Below, piece by piece: positions 24,501 through 39,500 of a stretch of 64,000 nt of DNA (positions within the stretch are counted from its first letter, which is position 1; every line of letters starts with the position of its first letter). Made by a program: the position numbers and the translations under genes. A model generated the notes under the pieces. That model did no database searches and had not been told where the DNA came from. It saw only the letters and a list, made by a program, of their open reading frames with translations. Origin of the DNA: Paragorgia papillata (Eukaryota; Cnidaria; Anthozoa; Scleralcyonacea; Coralliidae); contig JAWNZC010000470.1 of the NCBI GenBank assembly GCA_035771165.1, positions 928,001 to 992,000 on the forward strand. Direction: 5' to 3'.

Positions 24501-27500
24501 CCCTTCTGCAACTCCAGCTGGGGGGCCTTGCCCCCCCTGCCACCACGCCACTGTGCGCAAGCTCTCGTAAGTAATCAAACCCAGAAAACTCTGAGCTTCA
24601 AACGAAACAGCAAAATCAACTAAAACTTCAAAATGTCACTGTTTACAAGCATTTGCCCTACACCAAGAAAATAAGTACAAGTGGTCTTACCTGTCTTAAA
24701 TTAAACACTCCTGTGTTAGCATACCGTGATTTTATTAAAGTATCCAACATATCTTCTGGTAGTGGAGAAGAGTCTGTCAATATACATAAGACATTAGCAT
24801 AGACATGCAAGAAAAAGACAAATACAAAAAACTATGAATGGATAAAGATCTGAAATTTGAACATTCAAGTATTTATAAATCTCTCTAACTCTTTCCTGAC
24901 CGAATCGGTCTTTAGTATTTTATTCTGGCTAACACCAGATGATTTTATTCACCTCTGGGGAAGCCTCGGACAGGAATGAGTTAAGAAACAAATGATATAT
25001 ATATATATTGCACGACATTTTCGAAATGATCTAAGACCTTCACTTTATAGCTGGTAAGGCAATTATGAGCAGTGTTTTACCAGCCATAGACCTTATTCAA
25101 AAATGGCCGCCGAATTATAATTCTTTTATGTGCATATAAATTAGCTCTTATGAACTAGTTTTAAAGTAAAAATTATTTTGAATTTCACACATGAAAACGA
25201 GTTCATAAGGGCTAATTTATATGTATATAAAATAATTTTAATTCGGCGGCCATTTTTGAATAAGATCTATGCCGCGATGGTCAATCAAGTCAACTTCTCC
25301 AGCCAACAACTAGCCGCGGTTGCATAAAACTATAGTTTGTCGTGATATACTAATCCGTTATTAAACTTAATAGTGTTTAATTCTATCAACCGGTTGTAGA
25401 TTCATAATAATCAGGTTTTTTATATGGCGCATTTCTAGAACTCAATTTTTGCGCTTGAACTCGTAAAATGCCATTATTAATTTCTTCTTGCAGTTATTCG
25501 CCCAAACCATAACAAATTAGCAAATCTTGTTATATCTATCCTTTCAAAAAACAATGTACCTTTATAATGGGAAGACATTCTTTTCAAAGGTTCTTTTTCC
25601 CAACACCAGTTTTCCAACATTTGAGAAGGAGCTTCAACAAAATCACGCTCCACTCTTGTTCCGCTACAAGAAAAAGATCGTTAAATATAAACAGAGTTAT
25701 AATAGCTGAAATAAGAGGAGAAAAATACGTGAGTTTTTTTTTTAACTGAAAGGTCCAGTTGCAATTGACCGTACCAAAAAAGATGGCGTCTTGTACATTT
25801 AACCACAATCCTTTGCACACATTAAATATTGTTTCTTGCAGAATAATCGGAAGATATGGTTTTAAAAACGATCAACTTTGGTAGGAATGAAGTTCTTGCT
25901 TACTTAATCCATTTTAGCATGATAAACAATGTTTGGTTGTTATTTGAGCTGATTCGAGGTCGCAAAACATTGTGGTTAAATGTACAAGTCGCCATCTTTT
26001 TCGGTACGGTCAATTACTAACACTCTGGCCTGATTTCTAACGCCTGACGTTAAACTTTAATATTTCGGTCGGTCATGGGTGTAGTGGCCAGTTTAAATAA
26101 ACATGGCACTTCAGGACTGCTAAGTCGCTGGTATAGTAGAGACTCTTACGACTATATGAAAACTGGGTTTAATAGTGGTAGTCTACTGTAGGAAGGGCAA
26201 TTTATATCTTAGTACGTTTCTATCGCGCGTATCATGCTAAAAATATAAAAAACAGAGAAAAAAAAACTATAGTAAAATAATGCCAGGGCGGTGGCACTGT
26301 CAGTATTTTGGCACAGATATTTGACGTAACTTTGAAGTTACATAAAATAATTTATTTCATTATTACAACAAAACATTCAGTCAAGGATTATTTAAAAAAA
26401 TTAAAACCGTCTTTTCACCTGAAAATTGGATACAATGCTTTAGTACACAAACCATGCATCACGTGACCAAACTCGTGGAAATACGTTTCAACCTGAAAAA
26501 ATAGTTCAGACATAACTAGTGTCATGTATTGTGCGGTATAGAATTATAAATTGAGGTTTAAGTAATAGATAAAGTGTGAGCAGCGATGTTTATCTGATTT
26601 ACAAGGCGAACTGCAAGTGAGTCGTAGTAAATCAGATACATATCGGCTGCGAATGCTTTATCGTACTTATCAAATGGACGCATCTAAATAGCCATGTTTT
26701 CAAACTATTTTTCAAATTGGAGTGATTTTAGCTAAGTAAATTGAGGAAAAAGTTTATGTAAATCAGGACGAATCTGTATGCGATTTACAGATATTGATTA
26801 AATATTCATTTATTTTGAATTTTCTTCATGAATTTTTAATGAATTTGATAATGAATGTTAATATTTATCAATAATACTATAGTAGTAAAGATGATATGAT
26901 AACTTGTACGTATGCGTGTACATGTAGTGCATGTGATACATTCGCGAGCTTGGTGTAATGTTACAGTCGTTTGGTGGACGTTCGTCAAAACATTTCTTAG
27001 CCCCCAGACAGGGTCCAAACTTCAGGTAGTGAAGCAAATGAAACCACCACTACTAAAATATAGTCTTTCTCAAGACTACACTAACCTAGACGAACGACTT
27101 TCATAAACTAATTACTGTCAGTTGCAATAAAGCAGATATTTCTCAAAGAGTATATATAGTATTGTTCAATAATACCTCTGTGTGCATTAAAAGTGATGGT
27201 CGTTCATCTGTAGGTTTGCTAAAGTTGGCCACCATAGCTGCAACTGCAAACTAAAAATAACAAACCAAAATATTAGACGTAAATTGTTTGCAACTTGGTA
27301 CAAGGAAAACACTTCATAGTCAAGCTAAAAGTGATAAATCCGGATCACTAGAAAACGTATGAGTCATATTTCATCACTTAGAAATGTTCGTACATAACAA
27401 AAAACATTTCCTCAGTTTCAACATTGTACCTATACCTGTCTACTTCCATCAGCTAAATGGCATCCAGGCTAAAAAACGCAACAGAATCACAAAAAAATAA

Positions 27501-30500
27501 AATCATTAGACTTAAATAAAAACCATCTGTGATCGTATAAGAAACTATGGACCGTAGAAACGTCGTTGAACCTTTGGCTACGATATTTAGTATTTAAACA
27601 AGTTTTAAAATACCTAGATAAGCTACGGGATAAACTTAATCGACAATTAACTATTGTCTTTTGCAATGTTGTGGTCGACGATGGTTAAATCCAAGGTTAT
27701 ATCTTGTTTAGCTACTCATAAACCCTTGACTCATAATCGCGCATGTAGACGCACCTTTATAGTATTTACTCTGGCTAACGCCAGACGACTTTACTCGTCA
27801 AGGGTAGTCAAGGGGTCAATGCTTAAACACTATCTAACTAATCACTAATATGACTAAATTATAAGTATATCACGGACCTGTATCGGGAAACAAGCAGCAT
27901 GACCAAATTTCCCTTCTCTTGGAAATAGATCAAGATAAAAATATCCCATAAGGTTATCAGATTCCGCGTCTTTAACGCTAAACTAGAAAGAAACTGGTTC
28001 AATTAGTATTAAAAACCTCTTCAAAGTTACAAAGTTTAACACAGAATCAGTGGAAAAGAAATTAGACAAACTGAGAAACAAACAAACTGATAGACAAACA
28101 AACAAACAAACAAACAAACAAACATATTATTTGTATATAGATCAGTTTTATAGCTTAATCTTTATCAAATGTAATAGCTTTATTCCATAGGATCCTCATT
28201 GATACCAGTCATTTTTTTGTACTGAAGAGCTGGTTTGTAATAAATCTATTCAAATAAAGTTTATTATTACCATTCGCACGTTTTCATGCCAAACTGTGGG
28301 GTTGTTGATTTCGTCAAACTTGAGCTTCAATAATTCCTTAACAACAAAATTACCCCCAATGTTAAAATAATAAAAGATGCAAGAGAAGAAGAAAGTAAAC
28401 CATTTTCCAGTCCTAAATGTTGGACTGAGCAAATTTATATCAATCTGTCTGCACGCAAAACCTTAAGTTTTAGGATTTGTTAGCTTTATTGAGTCCATCA
28501 AAACAGTGTATGCATGCTAATTGACTAGCTAGCAGATTTGTTTATGCTTTAGGGGTAAACTGCCAAGTTCTGGTAAAAACATTTGTGAGAATCAAACAAT
28601 AAATCGAACCCTTAAGCGTTTTTCTCCAAAAGAAACAAACTAAGACCTGGCCATTCCTTTTCAAATGTAAATTTTCCTTAATCGCAAACACGTCGGCACA
28701 AAGTCCAACCTCGGAACCCCGGATACAAGGTCGGACAAGGTCCAGCCATATTCCTACACGGCTGAGCAGAGTTATAGAAACACGGTCTTTGGCTAATAAC
28801 TTCGCACTTTTAAGAAATCATATTTTAAAAAACTAAATAACTAATACCTGATAAATGTCGAGAAGACCTAAATTAAAAAATATATAAAAAAAGATCAGTG
28901 AACACATTAAGCTCCCAACGCAGCCAGGTAAAGAATCTGACAAAGCAAGTCTAACGCTACTCTGGTTCTAGCCTGAGAATACAGCCGCCTCTTCTCGCTC
29001 GCCCCCCACGGAGGAGACGTCTCTTCCGGGGGGGGGGGGCGAGCGAGAAAAGGCGGCTGTTTTCTCAGGCTAATTTGGCTCAAAAGGTTTTTGAACGCAA
29101 CTTAAAAAGTTACTGTTCATGGCCCAAAGTTTTGACACTCTGATTTAGTGTCTTCATGGGTGATCGTTGTGAAGAAAATTAATTAATAGACGAATTTCAG
29201 GGTATTGCGCGCGCATCATTTTTATTTATTTATCTATTTATTTATTAAGTTTTGCTGCAAGGTTCAACAAGAGTAGTAATTAGTTAAAATTAAAAAAAAG
29301 TACTTAATTACTCACAGTGAAACTTAAGTTACATGACGTAAAATATAAAATAATGTGGCAGGGTTGCCGCAACAGCGATCGCCAATTACTGCGGTCCCAA
29401 GCAAAAAGGAAAGGCCTGATATATTTATTTAGGTTGTGTTAATTATTATTTTATAAGTATTAATTATTAACCATTAATTATTGTCAAGTATTAATTATTA
29501 GTTCTTATTTACTAATTATTAAGTACTAATCGTCAGTCGCCAACTACAAACTATCAATTTTGCAAAGGAATTGGCGGGCTCTTAGCTTGCTCCCCACAAA
29601 GCAAGCAATGGGAAACAGTCTTGCTAGTGAGCCAACAACAGCAGAATAACAGTGTCAAACATCGAGAAACTGTAGCTATACTTTGTTGATTTTAAACAGT
29701 ATGTTTACTTTGAGTGGAGCTTGCCAGTTTTTTTGAAAAATGATGCGCGCGCAACACCCTGAAACTCGCCTATAGAACCGATGATGACGTTCTCTTTCAA
29801 CAATTCTGGTAATGGGCGTTATGAATATCCCATTCCTCCAAACAACGTCTTGATACCGTATGGTACCGTAGATTTCGTGGTGACAACTTTTCAATTTTCC
29901 CACACAACCATGAGATTGCGTAGAAATATTATAGCTATCGACGGTAGCACAACATCTGTAATTTCACAAAATTAGTTTTAACCTGATCAGCTCAGGCCCG
30001 GTTCACACTATACCGGATAGCTTTTGTGCCGGCACGAAAACCATACCGGATAGGCCTTCTGTTCACACACAAAACGCCTGTTCCGGCACTATTTCTGTGC
30101 CGGCACGCAGTTGCGCCGCTCCGATCTCGAAAGAGGTACATCGTGTATCGGATAGCTTTTTGTGCCGTTTCAGCTCCAGTGTGAACGGAGATCGAACTCG
30201 TTTCGGAAGTATATTAATAGAATAGAGCGTGGTGATTGGTTGGATCACGGGGTTATATCGTATTCGGCACGAAACGGCACATAATTATGCCGTCTTGTTC
30301 ACACTATACCGGTATAGTGTGAACAGGGCTTCAGATTCCGTGTGCTCTAGTTTAGTTTAGTTTAGTTTAGTTTAGTTTAGTTTAGTCAGCCAGATGCGGT
30401 CAAATTCAAATGAACTATCAATTCAAACTTTATGGCTTAAAGCTAAGCTCTGAAGAGCAGAAGTCACTTATAATTACTTAATATTGGGAGCATATTTAAA

Positions 30501-33500
30501 TCGTTAATTTGGTACTTTACAAAAAATAAAAATAAAAACCATAATTGTACAATTACCATCAGTTACAACAGACATTGGAAAGTATTCTTTCAGTTTATTT
30601 TGATCCACAGCGTATTTTGTTTCTTCAATCATTGTCATATAATATCTTAAATCCCAACCATTTATCTTTCCATCATTCTCATAGCCAAGCTTGTTGCACT
30701 GTTTAAAAAGAGAACAAGTTACGTTAATATTTTGCTGCGCTGCGTTCTGTCCTGCTTTGTTCTGTCCTGTTCTGCGTTCTGTTCTGTTCTGTTCTGTCCT
30801 GTCCTGTTCTGTTCTGTCCTGTCCTGTCCTGTTCTGTTCTGTTCTATTCTGTTCTGTTCTGTCCTGTTCTGTTCTGTTTTGTTTTGTTCTGTTCGGATTC
30901 ATGTGAAAAGAGTTGTTGGTTCTCGTCTGTGCTTTGATGGTTCTTCTCCGGGTTCTCCAGATTTCCTCCATCTATGAAATCGGTCTTAGCTAGTAAATTG
31001 CCAATCATTCTTAACATGAGCGAACTTTCAGAAACTTTTTACGGCGTTTGACGTTATTAAAATACCTCTCTTTCTCCCTTTGTATTAGCACTGTCCATTA
31101 TCCATTACTCTGTATTTTAAAATAAAAAAACGAGAGCTGGCCATAAAATATCATTACCTCTTCTGCTTTTAAATCCAGCATGCATTGTAGATCCGATTTC
31201 CCAAGGGGATCCATTTTTTTAGTTAAATCTGACAGAAAGCTGGAGACATTTTCTGGTGTGTCAGCCATTCTCATCTAATATGTAATCACAGGTAAAGAAA
31301 AACAAATAAACGAAGAATAATTATTAATCTGATAAGCTACAGCCAGCGCTAGCACACATGCTATACAGGAGCTATACAAGAAGATCAGTCATGTTGTTCG
31401 CGGTATATCATCTTTATATAAATATTACTTATTTTGCGAGAGGTAGAAAGATGGGACAAATTCATTGCATAGCCAGCAACTTAAAGATCGGTGACATTTG
31501 CGGTTACAGTACAATTATATTTCTGGTGCAAGTATATATATATATATATATATATAACAGGTATATATATTCAAAATATATTTAGTACTTATATCATGGT
31601 ACACCACCCATGACATTTCTTTGTTCAAGCAGACTGATTGGTTTAGGTCAGCTAACCCAAACAGAAACCATGCACCTATAGTCCGCATAATTCCCTTCAG
31701 AAACTCCCGAAGCCTATAAAAACCTATAGGATCCTATAGGGTGGCCCATAGACTACTCTATAAGTCAACCTATAGACTTTTTTGTAAAGGCATAGGAGCA
31801 TGCTTATAGCCAATCAGAAAACGAGATCAATTTCATATAAAGTAGGTCTTTACCGTGGCGTGATGATAATCATTAATAATTTACCTCAAGAACATAACTT
31901 GAATGAGTTGGATATTCAAGTATCGTCGCCATCTTAATAAATCAAGAATATATTCAAGTTTATTTTGAAATATCATTAACAAATATTAATTAAACATTGA
32001 AATTGAAAACAAAGTCGCTTTGAATTGACGCGGCGAAAAAAGGCGCTTCGCGCGAAAATATCGCCTAGTAAAAAATGAGCTTTACTCGTACCAAGGTCGT
32101 GGTCAAACTGCTGTACAGTCAAATCTGAGCAGAAACACTGTGCTGTGTAGCTGCAGGATGGTCTGCTACATGTTGAACTTGTGCGCAATGTGTATTTTGG
32201 CTAGTTGACGTAAATATCTCCAAAGAAAAGTTTACATTACCTTTTGTCTCAGTTCAACAAGCTCCTCTAAAATAGCAGTATTTTCCTTTATACATCTGAA
32301 AACATTAGAATATGTAACTAAGAACATTGCATTAACTTATGAGTTCGTAAACGTGTAAAAAACATTGTTAGTTACGTTCTATTATTACAAGTTATAAGAT
32401 GTGCAACATAAACCCATCTAGCTGAAGGATGGTATAACTAACAAACATTATGCGTTCAAACGCAAGGATAACTTTAATTGTTTCGTGCAACTTGTTTTTA
32501 AAACGAGTTTTACTATTACACATCATGATTTTGAATGATTATTGTGAGCCGTGAACTCGGGTGGAGAATAATAATAAGGTGTTACTCCGATTGACGAACA
32601 ATACCGGACAAGTAGAGAAAAACTTGGCCCGGCTGAGATTGGAACCACTGATCTCTATACTAACTGGATGGGCGGTCTAGAACAAATCGCCTTGCGAGGT
32701 TTGACCCCACCGGCAGCCATGTTGGTACATCCAAAAGATCCTCTCAACCAATCAAAATGCAGTAATTTTGTCATGCATATTATAAATATAATTATTGTCT
32801 TAATACAAGATGGACGCTAGGGTCAGGAGTTGGGGGAGTGAAATGGCCGAAATCTCGAATTCAGCCAGGATTTTAAGCACCAGAAATTGCATAATCATTG
32901 CAAAACCAACTTTGAAACTCGAGCTAGCTATCTGGACCAACCTGGTGGAATATTGCAGTCTTCGATCGGAGCAAATTAATTTTATTTAGTTCATGTTGTT
33001 TTCGTTCTTTTGGGTGAACCAACATGGCCGCTGGTGGGGTCAACCGGTAGATCGTTCCCGCCCTATCTGGTTAGTACAGAGATCAGTGATTGGAACCCGC
33101 GACCTTCGGTTTACTAGTTCGATGCTCTACCAACTGAGCTACAGGTCAAGTTGGGAGTTGAAGGTCGAATGATAGTACTTAGGCTATTTGATATTTCCAA
33201 TTCCAGCCGCGGGCGAAGTAGAGTTTTCTCTACTTGTCCGGTATGGTTCCGGCACGACCATTAGCGCTTTATTCTGGCTAACGCTATAGCCATTTTATTC
33301 AGCTCAGAACGAAGAACTCAAATATGACAATTACACAGTAGTTAGTATATGTAAACATAATCTAGAATCCGTACTTGGACAAAACTCAGCATGCATGTAT
33401 ACAATATTAGCACATTAGTATAGCACATATATTTTAGTCTGATATATTTTACGCTGGCTAACGGCCAGACGATTTACTCATCACAAGGAAAAACCACCGA

Positions 33501-36500
33501 CGGGAAATTAGGATTAGTACTTATTTCCTGCGACCGTGTCGAGGCATATCAAAGGCGCTCCAGGCTGCCGCCATACGACACAGTTCAGACCGCGGATCAC
33601 AGCTAAGATGTTAGGTGTTGATTTTATGGAGGGAGGAAAACTGGAGAACCAGGCGAAAAACCCTCGAAGCACAGGAGAGATCAACTACAACTACTCACAT
33701 GAGTTCGAAGCTCGACAACGGGGTCATTCCCAAGCGGTCACCCATCCAAGTACTAACCCCGTCTAACCGGGCTTAACTTTTTGGTGAGAGGCAGCGCGCT
33801 AACAGCACATGCCACCCGCGTGCTCCCCGAAAGAGATATATATAAATATATACGACAATCTTACCTGGAATTAAAAGCCTTTTCTAAAGCTTGTCTAACC
33901 TTGGGATTAGAAGCTTTTCTCATGCAAGGAAAATAATGTGGATATTTCAATGTCACTTTTCGTTTGCCACTTTCATTCTACATAATAAAAGACAAGCTAG
34001 AGCAATTAAAACATGGTTATGATACATACACCTTCAATCAGACCTCATTGGACGAACGACATAATTGTCTGAAACGTTATCAAAGAAAAAATAGTACGTA
34101 AAATATATACTTCGGTACGAACATCACATCTATGCTAATCCGACAGAATTACTTTCAACCTAAAATTATACTCGTAATAGTATTGACAAACTCGCAGTTT
34201 AAATTGTCCTCTGGAGTGATGTCTACCCCAAGTTTATCATCCTTTAAAAGTACACTGCTTAGTTACTTTGCGGAAATAGAATTTATTACCTCCGCCAGGA
34301 GATTATGTTTTTACCCCTGTCTGTCTGTCTGTCTGTCTGTTTGTTTGTTTGTTTGTTTGTCTGTCGCCAGGATATTTTTGATTTTGATTTGATTTTAATC
34401 ACTTTATTACCAAAATAGTGGTAACAGGTGGCTGAACAGAGCAAAGCCCCAATTGATATCAGCTACCGCAAAGCTACAGCTACAGCAAAAACTATTGCAC
34501 CGATTTTCATGAAAGTTTGCAGAAGGGTTGGCCATAGCCCAACGACCAATCCTTTTTTGGTTGAATTTAGTCAAAATTTGGATGAGAAATTAATAAAAAT
34601 CTCACCGCAAGATTCTCCGTGTATAAGAAATGCTTGATTGCACTCATTATCTTTATTTGATGCAAATATTTTTGCATAATTTTGGTACGAGTGTTGGTCT
34701 TGTGAGCTAGCTGGTTAGCGGGATGTTCGTTCTCTTTTTAAACATCTCTAACCGCTGGTGGAGGTATATGCAGTCCCTGACTGCCCTCTAGTTATTTATT
34801 TAATGTTACTACTGTTTCCATCTTATGTTGCAATTGTTGTTTCCCCCCTATTATTTTATTGATGAAAGTAAAGGTTTTAGTTTCATCGTTCCCAGCTGTT
34901 TCAAGGAGAGTAGCTTCTATATATATGGAAATTTAATTTTCCTCTGCTATTATCCCACCATTCTATTTGGCGTATTGTTTTCTAGTAGCTATTCTTTTGT
35001 TATTCACATGTATTTAACAAATATATTGCATTTTGCCGTTGTCTGTTCAGTTATAGATGCACATGCAAATGACGTCACAACGTGGTAAGAACAACGTTGT
35101 GACGTTTTCTGTGCATCTATAACTGAACAGACAACAAAAAATGGAATCTATTTGTTTTATACAATAAAAAATAGAAAATAATGTTTTAACAGACTTATTA
35201 AATTTTCCCGGTGAATTTCCGGGGCATTGAAAAAGATAAATCAGTTCATCTGACCTGATCCGTGATCTATGCAAATCAAGCAACGTCATTGTATTGTGAT
35301 GTTACAGTGAGCTCCGTGATTGGTTTAGAGAAATCAGACCACGTCAGTGACGTAATCTGTCCATCTGTCCTTTTATAGATCATGGCTATCGACCAATAAA
35401 AACACACGTACTATTCAAATTATTGTATAAATAAATATAGGATTGGCAAAGATTGCGGATTAAACATTTATTTATTCACAACTACAGATTGTAACTCATA
35501 TCTTTACCTTTTCTAAACTTCCAATAAACTCTGCTGGAAGACCAGCTAAAAATATAATTATATACAAAAATAAATTAATTACGAGAGAATTTAACACAAT
35601 AAATAATAATATGAAAAATCTGACTTACCCACCAGGAATCGGATCCAAGGTTTCTGAATCAACACTCGACATCGGCACTCTGAGTTATTAAGACACGGTC
35701 AGGATAGTCAGTACCGTGTCTTAATATATAGCTTGGTGGTCATGCGTTAATTTGCAGTCAAAATGGCGAAATACCTTCTCACTTCTACTTCTGTAGTTTG
35801 TTGTGCGGTATTACTGTATTTCTGTAGCCGCTACACGTGAAAAAAATCTAGAGATAGAAGTCGCTTATTCTTGATCTATATTTGTTTGTTGGTATCGATT
35901 TAACATTCGTTATATTATGATTAAATTCCATGAAAGCTAATTATACTTTTTATTCACATTTTTCAACAAAAAAAAATTCATACGCTTCAGTATATCGGCT
36001 ACAGTAATACACCTTAAAGCTGGTTTTCCACTAAGCGACTTTTTTCGCGCGAAGCGACTTTTTCTTTTGTCTCATGAGCTCTGAGCTGGAACTAACCAGA
36101 AATCTATTGAATTCGAACAAAAGAAAGTCGCTTCGCGCGGAAAAAATCGCATAGTGGAAAACCGGCTTAAGGAAGGTATTTCCATTTTGACTGTAAAGGA
36201 TTTGCATACCGTTGACAGGGTGTTTGGTTGAGAGGTTTTTGCCAGAAAGATGTTCGAGTTGATAAACCAGTTTCGCATTATGACTGCGCATAAAGTCTGA
36301 TACGTCCGGCGTGTACCGAGTCGGGAAAAAAGAGTTCTTCATATTAAGCAAGCGTACTAAACACACCTTCTTATGACTTAAAATCAAAGCTTTGTTATGC
36401 ATCAATGTTATGTATGAAACAAGTTTGCCCCAAATAAAAATGTGTTAAACTTATAATATGTGGTCAAAGTGCCCACTTGAACTTATACTTAAAAATCTCT

Positions 36501-39500
36501 CTCTACATATAAGCACTGCCAAGTAAATAGTTTGCAATTATTAGTACTGCACATGTTTGTGCTTGTTGCTCGTCTAGGTCAAGCCTGGCGCGGTCGCCAC
36601 TTGTTTCCAACCGTCAAACTGACATTTAGCCATTTGGCAAAAAATATCATCAGTAAATTTTGAAATACTTCTCCTCACCCCACCAAAAACCTAATCTCTA
36701 TTGATAGAATCATAAAACTTCCTCTTCTTACACAAATATCTACAATTTATAATATACAATTATTTACATAAACACTAGTAGGATTCGAAAAGCTAAATAA
36801 TCTATACATTAAAAAAGGTCGTCAAGTATTTTTCGAGTAATATTCATAGACAATTCTGTAGAGTTAATCATCTGCAGTTTGTCTATCGGTATTCTGTTCC
36901 AAGACGCAGCACCTCGATAGGAAAAACTTTTTTTAAGAAAATTTGTTCTGGGCTTGGGCAAATAGAATTTTAAGTTATTTTGCTTCGTAGCTGGTAATTA
37001 TTGTTGTTACAAGTGTTGAATACCTGTGTTAAATATTCTGGAGTTACACCCTTTAAGGCTTTAATTAAACGTCATAGTCAATTCACGCTTGTCGAGAATA
37101 GCTTTTATTGATTTCCATTTGAGGGTTTCAAATATTTCAGAAGATCTAATTTCATAATTTGAGTTAGTTATAACTAGTGCAGCTCTCTTTTGTAATTTCA
37201 ACAATTTGTCAATGTGCTACCATCATGCCAGATGGTAGGACAGTAATTAAAATGGGGAAGCACAAGTGAGTTAAACATGGTTATGAGAACACTTTGCGAG
37301 ACAAAAGGTTTTGCCTTTCTTAAAAGGGCTATGCTTTTGGAAATCTTTTTACATTCTTCGTCATTGTGTTTTGTCCATTTTAATTGGTCATCTATTATGA
37401 TGCCGAGAACTTTTTTGTCACGGACCCGTTTGATGTTATGATTTCCAATTTTTATCTCTAGACTGTTATCGATTTGTTCTAAACGCTGTCTTGATCCAAT
37501 AATCACACACTCTGTTTTTTCTTTATTTAGTTTTAATTTGTTGGCAATTAACCAATTGTGAACATTGTTTATGTCAGAATTTAATTTACTCTCAATGACT
37601 GCAGATCATAGACCGTCACAAGACATGTTTGTATCATCTGCAAACATACAGGCTTCTGTTGTTCGCAAACAGCTGGGCAAATAATTTATATATATAAGAA
37701 AGAGTAGTGGGCAAAGATTCGATCTTTGTGGGACACCACAACTATAATGTTTCGAGTATTTGACGTGGTTTAGTTTACATATTTGTTTCCTGTTAAGTTC
37801 TTCCTGAAGTTATTTGATTTGATGATCGTAAAAATAGTGGCTCCAATTGATAAAGATGTGAGGTTATATCTAACTGGCATACATGCATGTATAGTAAATA
37901 CCGCTTTTTATCAGTTCACCACTCGATAAAAATCGGCCGACTAATATAAAATTGCAGCGTATATGCGCCAGGCTTTAGTGCCCGTATTGTCTTACACTGT
38001 AGCTATTAGCATATAGGTATAAATCTTGTCCACTTACCAAGTTCTTCTTCCGCGAATTCTAAAAAAGTATTTTCTTCATTTAAATGTTTTCCAAAATCGA
38101 TTTCAAGATCACTGATTCTCTTCTTGATTTCTTTTATTTTGTCCCTTATCTCTTGAGATAAATGAAGTCCTGGTAAAATATAAAAAAAACAAAAAAAACC
38201 AAAAAAACATGCTTCGAAGGTTCACTCTCTGGGCTTTCGGTGCTTACTTTGTGTTTCGCGCACGAATTTGTTATTCTTTGACCCTGACCTGAAAACACCC
38301 TAATCCCAACCCTGATCCCAACCCCAATCCTAACCCTAATCCTAACCTCAATCCTAACCCTAATATGCATATTCGTATTGAGTAATGCGCGTAACACAAA
38401 GTAATAACCGGGTTTTCTTTTTAGTAATACCATGATCGCCTCGGGTTCTTCAATTGTTCTCCGAGGGAATGTAAACCTCGTATTTCCCTCATTGCTCATG
38501 CAAGAGGGAAATTTTTCCATTGTCTTCTAATTTTTCCGTGCATGTTGATGAGGGAAAATTAGAAGACAAGGAAATCCTTTGTCTTCTTCTAAATTTCCCG
38601 CTTGCATATATTTTCCCTCATCAACATGCACGGGAAAATTAGATGCAACTTCTCTGATCAACCGTGTAAATTTCCTGTCGGTAAGATTCCGGCTCAAAGT
38701 TTTCCTCGGCGATCATAATATTACAAACTAATACCATGATTTTTGCGGCCCTCGGACTTTCACAAACGTTCCCTCGGCTGCGGGAAATTTAATCGCTAAT
38801 TTCCCTCAAGTCATGTTATTACTTATAAAAATTGACTCGTTAATAATTCATCAGTATGATAAAAACAAAGGAAATCAGTACCAAGACGGAGTCCAGGTAT
38901 ATCGGAGGAAGAAACTATAATAATTAAGGAAACTTTCACCTCGATTTTCTCTTAAAATACTGACTTATTTGAGATATACTACAATATCAAACACTAAAAA
39001 GAGCATTTCATCACATATCCAAATACCTCGAAGTCCGTTACAGTCATTTGCAACTCACTTTTCACCGAAATCTTCGGAAGTTCGTTCCGAAGTTCGCAAG
39101 TTCGTTGGGAAGTTCAAAGTTCGTTTTTAACTACGCATTTGATTGGCTGCTAGGAACCAAGCAACCAATCAAATGCAGAGCTCAAAACGAACTACGAACT
39201 TCCGAACGAACTTCCGAAGATTTGGGTGAAAAGTGAGTTGCAAATGACTGTAAAAAACTCAGCTATGTTGCCAGTTAGCTTTCAACAAACTTCTCACGCA
39301 GTGTTTGGATATCCCAACAAAAACACTCCTTCTCGTGTATGATATATACCAGCATGTACTTCTTACACGTCTTATAATGTATATGTTCTACACTCGAAAT
39401 TTTCCTTCACCAAAATTACCTACTGTACTCGTAGTCTATTACTTCTCGTCCTCGATCGCTTGGAAATGAGCCCTTAGTTCGGGAGATTGGGCAAGCTCTT

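Noticed and set aside
36031..36405. 124-codon minus-strand frame
   Set aside because: About a third of it is the foldback at 36012-36172; no family resemblance or splice partners.
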